A stretch of DNA of 64,000 nt, taken from positions 9,369,501-9,433,500 of the forward strand of contig NC_065575.1 in assembly GCF_937616625.2 (NCBI RefSeq). The letters run 5' to 3'. The translations under genes were made by a program, and so were the position numbers. Position 1 is the first letter of the stretch. Each line of letters opens with the position of its first letter. Shown here piece by piece: positions 60,101-64,000 of this stretch. The notes under the pieces were generated by a model. That model saw only the letters and a list, made by a program, of their open reading frames with translations, was not told the origin of the DNA and did not search any database. Origin of the DNA: Mercurialis annua (lineage: Eukaryota > Streptophyta > Magnoliopsida > Malpighiales > Euphorbiaceae).

Positions 60101-62713
60101 CAGCCTTCTAAATGTCAAGCAGATAAAAATGCATAAATTTGTTTTTTTAAAAAGGCTTAATTTCTTAAAAAAACTCCACCTTGCACTTTTTTTTCGTTTA
60201 TACCCTGACCTTGTAAAAACACCATTTGTACCCAATTTTGGGTTTTTATGTTTCATCCCTACCCAAAAGCATTAAATTGTACTCTTTTCATTTAAAAAAG
60301 AGTTAAGAAATATTTTTTTCTATTTTTAAAAATACAAATAAATCCTTAAACTTAAAAAATGATCAAATATATCCAAATAATTAATTAATTTTTTTAATTA
60401 TATAAAATAATAAAAAAATTAAAAAAATTATTATTATTTTTAATTTTTTGTCAGAAATATTTTTATAAAAAATTAAAAAAAAATTAAAAAATAAACAAAA
60501 AATTTGGAATTATTTTTTAAAAAAATTTAAAAAAAATTATTATTATTTTTAATTTTTGGAAGAAGATGGTATTTTTGTACTATTAATAACTTTAATATCT
60601 AATTAGTATATAAGTTAAAAATGAAGGATTGTTTTAAACTCTTTTTCAAATGAAAAGAGTACAATTTAATGCTTTTGGGTAGAAATGAAACATAAAAACT
60701 CAAAATTGGATACAAATGGTGTTTTTACAAGGTCAGGGTATAAACGAAAAAAAAATTCAAGGTGGGGTTTTTTTTAAGGAATTAAGCCTTTTAAAAACAA
60801 TTCTGACAAGTTACCTTTTCATTGAGTAGCATGTTTAACTTTTTGATTTCACTAATGTGTTCTTCACGCTCATTTGTCAAGGTGGTCTCAATGTTGTGTA
60901 GTTCCATATTGAGTTCGGAGATGATCTTTTCTTTGGCACTCAAAGTATTCTCAAGTACATTATTTGAATCCACAGTGTCACTGCAGCCACGGAAAAACAC
61001 CACAAATGTTTCTATAATACAATATATAATGGAAGGAAAACGAGATGCATAAATCCATAACAGAAAATAAAATGAAGGACATGGACATGTAAGATGCATA
61101 TCAAACCAGATCTAAAATTTAGTAGTCCACTGGGGTATGAACAGAAGCACACACCAACACTGATGAAACACTCACCTTTGCTTACTTCCAGTTTCTTCAT
61201 TTGCTGTTTGTAGTTGAGAACGGAGGACTCCCTGCAGTTTGTTAAATTTGGAAAATTAGATTCCTAAAAACTGTTTAGGCAGGTCCACAACACAGATGAT
61301 ATTCAAGCAGGGCAACTAAATCAAGATACTGACCAACTAAAGAAGTATATACTAAACCTAGCTCTAACAGTGGGGAGATCACTGAAGGGACCAGATATTA
61401 GTCGGATTGGAGCAATAAAATGTACCTTTTCTCTTTCAAGGCTAAGAAGCCGTGTTTGAGCCCTTTCTACTTCATCCATTAGAAGGTTGACCTCTGATTG
61501 CTTTGCTGCTCTGTCTCCCTCTGTTTTTAAGGTTTAAAGAAGGAATAGGATCATTAGAAATTGGGAACACTATCAGAGCCTTTATGAAGTTCCAGACCAT
61601 TAGTTCTTGAAAATCAGTGCGAGATCCTTAAATTATAGTTTGCTATGGTAGCAATGTTTTATGTGTCATAAATAAGGCTAACTAAATAATGGCATGAAAC
61701 CGAGGCCTGGGATTAACATATCACCTGACTGAGCATGAACTTCAAATAGTTGGCTTTGAGCAAGCTCATGCAATTTTTGCATAGTGGAAACACTTTCTTT
61801 AGCTTGGCGTAGTTGATCTTGCAAAGATTGCTCTCTGACAAGTAAAAGAAGCATATTCGGAACTTCCATTAAAAGCACAATGAAAAACGAGAATTTATTA
61901 TGAAAGTACAACTTCCCATGATTCAACTGTATTTCTCTTTAGAACCATAAATCAATAGCATCACCCCAATATTCCTGTTTAAGGGAATACTTACACAATA
62001 TTATAAATACCTTTCTTTCAAAACTTCAAGTGTTTTCTGGTTTTCTTCAGCCAAACTACGTTGCTTTATCTCCACAAATTCCTTCACTTTTTCCTCCATC
62101 TGAGAGCAATTACGTAAAGTAGATATGACTCACTCTTCTAACTAATCTCAACGCAAACCAAAACTGTAACTCATAATCGCTTGCATCTATTATGATAATC
62201 ACATTGTCAACCAAAAGTGTGTATTCAACTAATGCCAGCTAAAGATATTCCTGATGCAGTCAACAATTGTTATTTAAAGAGAAAATAATTGAAGCCTTAA
62301 ACCTGGGAATACATTTTGCTTAAGTGAACTATTGAAATCAATGATACTAAGTTTCTAGGTAAGATAGCTCATTATAGACTTTCTCCTCTTTCCTACAACT
62401 AGAAATATAACCCGCCGATTTTTTAAATCAGGACACCAACAAACAATACATCACATCAGCCACTGTGCAGTTACATTCGTCCACAAAATCTATGTAACAG
62501 AACATCACATCAGCCACTGTGCAGTTACAATTGTCCACAAAATCTATGCAACTATAAGCTTACCTGTTGCTCCAACTGACGGTTACGCTCTTCAAGTCTT
62601 CTTATTGTTGCTTGTTGATTCTTTAAATGAGTAGCTTCTGTCCTGAACTCCTCCAGCTCAACTTTCATCTTCCGGTTCTCCGATTCTAGTTCAGACAGCT
62701 TTAAATCTTGCTC
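54199..62713 (-). CDS. CASP: Golgi coiled-coil protein CASP (CUX1-like), 3' 16 exons; 5' end outside the window
   Basis: CASP is a tail-anchored golgin of the Golgi membrane. Exons: 62713-62564, 62099-62011, 61834-61725, 61520-61426, 61231-61176, 60980-60815, 59178-59086, 58475-58347, 58010-57891, 57398-57318, 56597-56490, 56334-56191, 56110-56009, 55036-54957, 54463-54371 and 54259-54199. They join in frame to 558 residues and a stop. The product is coiled coil for most of its length (KLSELESENRKMKVELEEF; LHELAQSQLFEVHAQS; SAKEKIISELNMELHNIETT), then KLYGKMRYVQDYN and DRITLSSGRFLLGNK. A single membrane segment follows (TFAFFYTIGLHILVFTCLYR), then a short tail. The match to plant CASP runs end to end, as I remember the family. 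The N-terminal third would lie right of 64000. Introns carry at least three MITEs. Confidence 0.96.
55429..55767. mobile_element. Mutator-like MITE in a CASP intron
   Basis: The inverted ends GGCTTAATGCCTTAAAAC and (minus) GGCCTAATGTCTTAAAAAAC continue as GACCTTTCAT. The flanks TTCTTAATA (55420-55428) and TGCTTAATA (55768-55776) match at 8 of 9. Confidence 0.85.
59440..59932. mobile_element. MITE in a CASP intron
   Basis: Long imperfect inverted repeats: GGTCTAACAATAAATTAAAT...GTTGCAATTTTAT pairs with GCCTAATAGCAAAATAAATC...GTTGCAATTTTAT on the minus strand. Flanks are TTAAAAATA on the left and TTAAAAAATA on the right. Confidence 0.8.
60154..60788. mobile_element. Mutator-like MITE with perfect 9 bp target duplication, in a CASP intron
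   Basis: The ends GGCTTAATTTCTTAAAAAAA and (minus) GGCTTAATTCCTTAAAAAAA begin arms of about 150 bp. TTTTAAAAA lies at 60145-60153 and 60789-60797. The centre is AT-rich. Confidence 0.9.
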
Positions 62714-62936
62714 CTACACAAAAAAAAAATCATTTTATTAGAGCAATAATGTGTTAAAAATGAGTAAAAGGAGCGATCCAGAGATTTTTGAGAAGAAACA
62801 AAAGTAAGTAAGTTCTAAGTTACTCAGAAAAAAGTTCAAAAACTGTGATGTCCATAAACTATAAGCACCATTCCAGAAGAGATCTTCAGCAACTTAAACA
62901 TCAGACTAAAACAGAAAAAATTAGTGTATCAGAAAA
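62714..62936 (-). other. CASP intron sequence upstream of the first visible exon
   Basis: The acceptor TGTAG at 62714-62718 shows that the coding sequence continues upstream. No further CASP exon was recognised between here and 64000. Confidence 0.6.
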
Positions 62937-64000
62937 TGAACAAAGGATCATTTCACCCCCTCAACTTGGCACGAAATATCAAAAAAACCCAAGTTCGTGC
63001 AAGTGGATCACTTTTCCCCTGTACTTGGTAAAAACGTATCAAATGCCCCCTCCTCCACTCTCATCCTGGAGAGTGAACACAATCTCCGGTTTTCTATGGT
63101 AAATTTTTTAAACAACCCCTTATTTTTATTTTACTCTTCAAATTGACATCAAATTCTGTTTAAAAATCAAATATACCTTTATATTTTTAAACTTCACAAA
63201 TCAAATTAATTTTCAAATAAAAGGTGAGGAATCTCTTTTCACCTTTTTCATTTACAAAATTAACCTAATTCATTATCTAAAAAACTTAACCTAATTTCAT
63301 AGCCCGCCGCCTCAAACTTCTTCTTCTTCACACCATACCCCGCCGCCTCAAATTTCTTCTTTTTTAATGAACCGACGAACGGTGCTGCGGCGACCGTCCT
63401 CCGCTGCCAATTGCAGTCTCCAGTGGTGATGATGGTGTTGCGACGAACGACAATTAATTTTCAGTGCTGGACGAACATAAATTTTACAGAGACGAACGAC
63501 TGAAGCAGCAAGCGACAAACGGGAACCTTCACGGCTTCACCTCCAGCAACGAACCACTGAAGCATCGATCGACGAATGGCATCAACGATTCGCTGTTGCT
63601 GCCGTTCTTGGATCAATGCTTTAGTTCTTCGAAGATTCCCCCTTTGTGAAGTGTTCAATTCATTTTGGATTGCTGTCTTTTCAATTTATTTTGATTTTGA
63701 GGATTCTTTTGATTTTGAGAAAATTATTTTTGATTACTATTGTATTCTGTTTATCCTTTGTTTTGTCTTGTTTATGCTGATGGAGGTTGGTGGTGGCGGT
63801 GGTTAATGATGGTGGCGGTGGTTAGTGATGGTGATGAATACGGCTAAGGCAATTTAAGGGTTATTATTAGGTTGTTAGTGATTAGGAGTAATTAGTCTTT
63901 AATTAGGTTATTTAGCTAGGTAATTAGGTTAATTGTGAAAAGGGCAAAGAAATCCCTAACTTTTCATTAATTAAGATTTTAATTAATTAGGATTAATAAG
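62937..64000. mobile_element. Mutator-like family-A element, left end, cut by window edge
   Basis: Starts TGAACAAAGGATCATTTCAC and CCCCTCAACTTGGCACGAAA, matching the termini of 3706-5044. The interior shares a GACGAACGAC patch and a long TTAGG/AATTAGG-rich tail. The other end lies beyond 64000. By position it sits in a CASP intron. Confidence 0.75.

Overview
The window is nuclear DNA of a eudicot-type flowering plant. It is AT-rich, has spliced genes with GT-AG introns, and carries Copia and Ty3 LTR retrotransposons, hAT and Mutator-like elements, Helitrons and a tRNA-derived SINE. The species cannot be told from the sequence. Two host genes are clear, both on the minus strand at the right end: a complete 8-exon organellar peptidyl-tRNA hydrolase (49147-52714, 273 aa) and the last 16 coding exons of the Golgi coiled-coil protein CASP (54199-62713, 558 C-terminal residues; its 5' exons lie beyond the window). 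All exon joins given keep frame.

Left part (1-5.5 kb): a frameshifted Copia gag with its LTR, a short duplicate of the 5' end of the hydrolase gene carrying a hAT MITE and a SINE, then a trypsin/HtrA-like protease pseudogene (2329-3420) and a 1.3 kb Mutator-like TIR element.

Middle part (5.2-28.4 kb): a second copy of that protease pseudogene expanded from about 1.2 kb to about 23 kb. Its 3' end is at 5203-5452. It is then split by a 4.3 kb hAT-like element and a 3.2 kb Mutator-like element that encodes a plant mobile domain. A junction between the Mutator end and one protease exon segment has been amplified into a tandem array (12979-27690): about 426 bp per unit and 25 copies of the Mutator-end segment. 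The array is broken by a 3.65 kb solo LTR and by a 292 bp filler. The 5' end of the protease follows at 27.5-28.2 kb. This chimeric array is the most unusual object in the window.

Right-middle part (28.5-49 kb): a Ty3-type LTR retrotransposon (28500-38058) with a reduced gag and a decayed pol. Its 3' LTR carries a hAT MITE whose empty site is preserved in the 5' LTR. Then come Mutator-like MITEs, three head-to-tail Helitrons (39.6-43.6 kb), and a minus-strand LTR-like block (44.6-47.4 kb). Two LTR families, and more weakly a third, carry arrays of hairpins with a conserved loop but different, self-complementary stems. This looks like conserved RNA or DNA structure.

The two host genes carry many small TIR elements in their introns, several with perfect or near-perfect 8-9 bp target duplications. 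Boundaries and repeat counts were read by eye; no alignment or database search was run.
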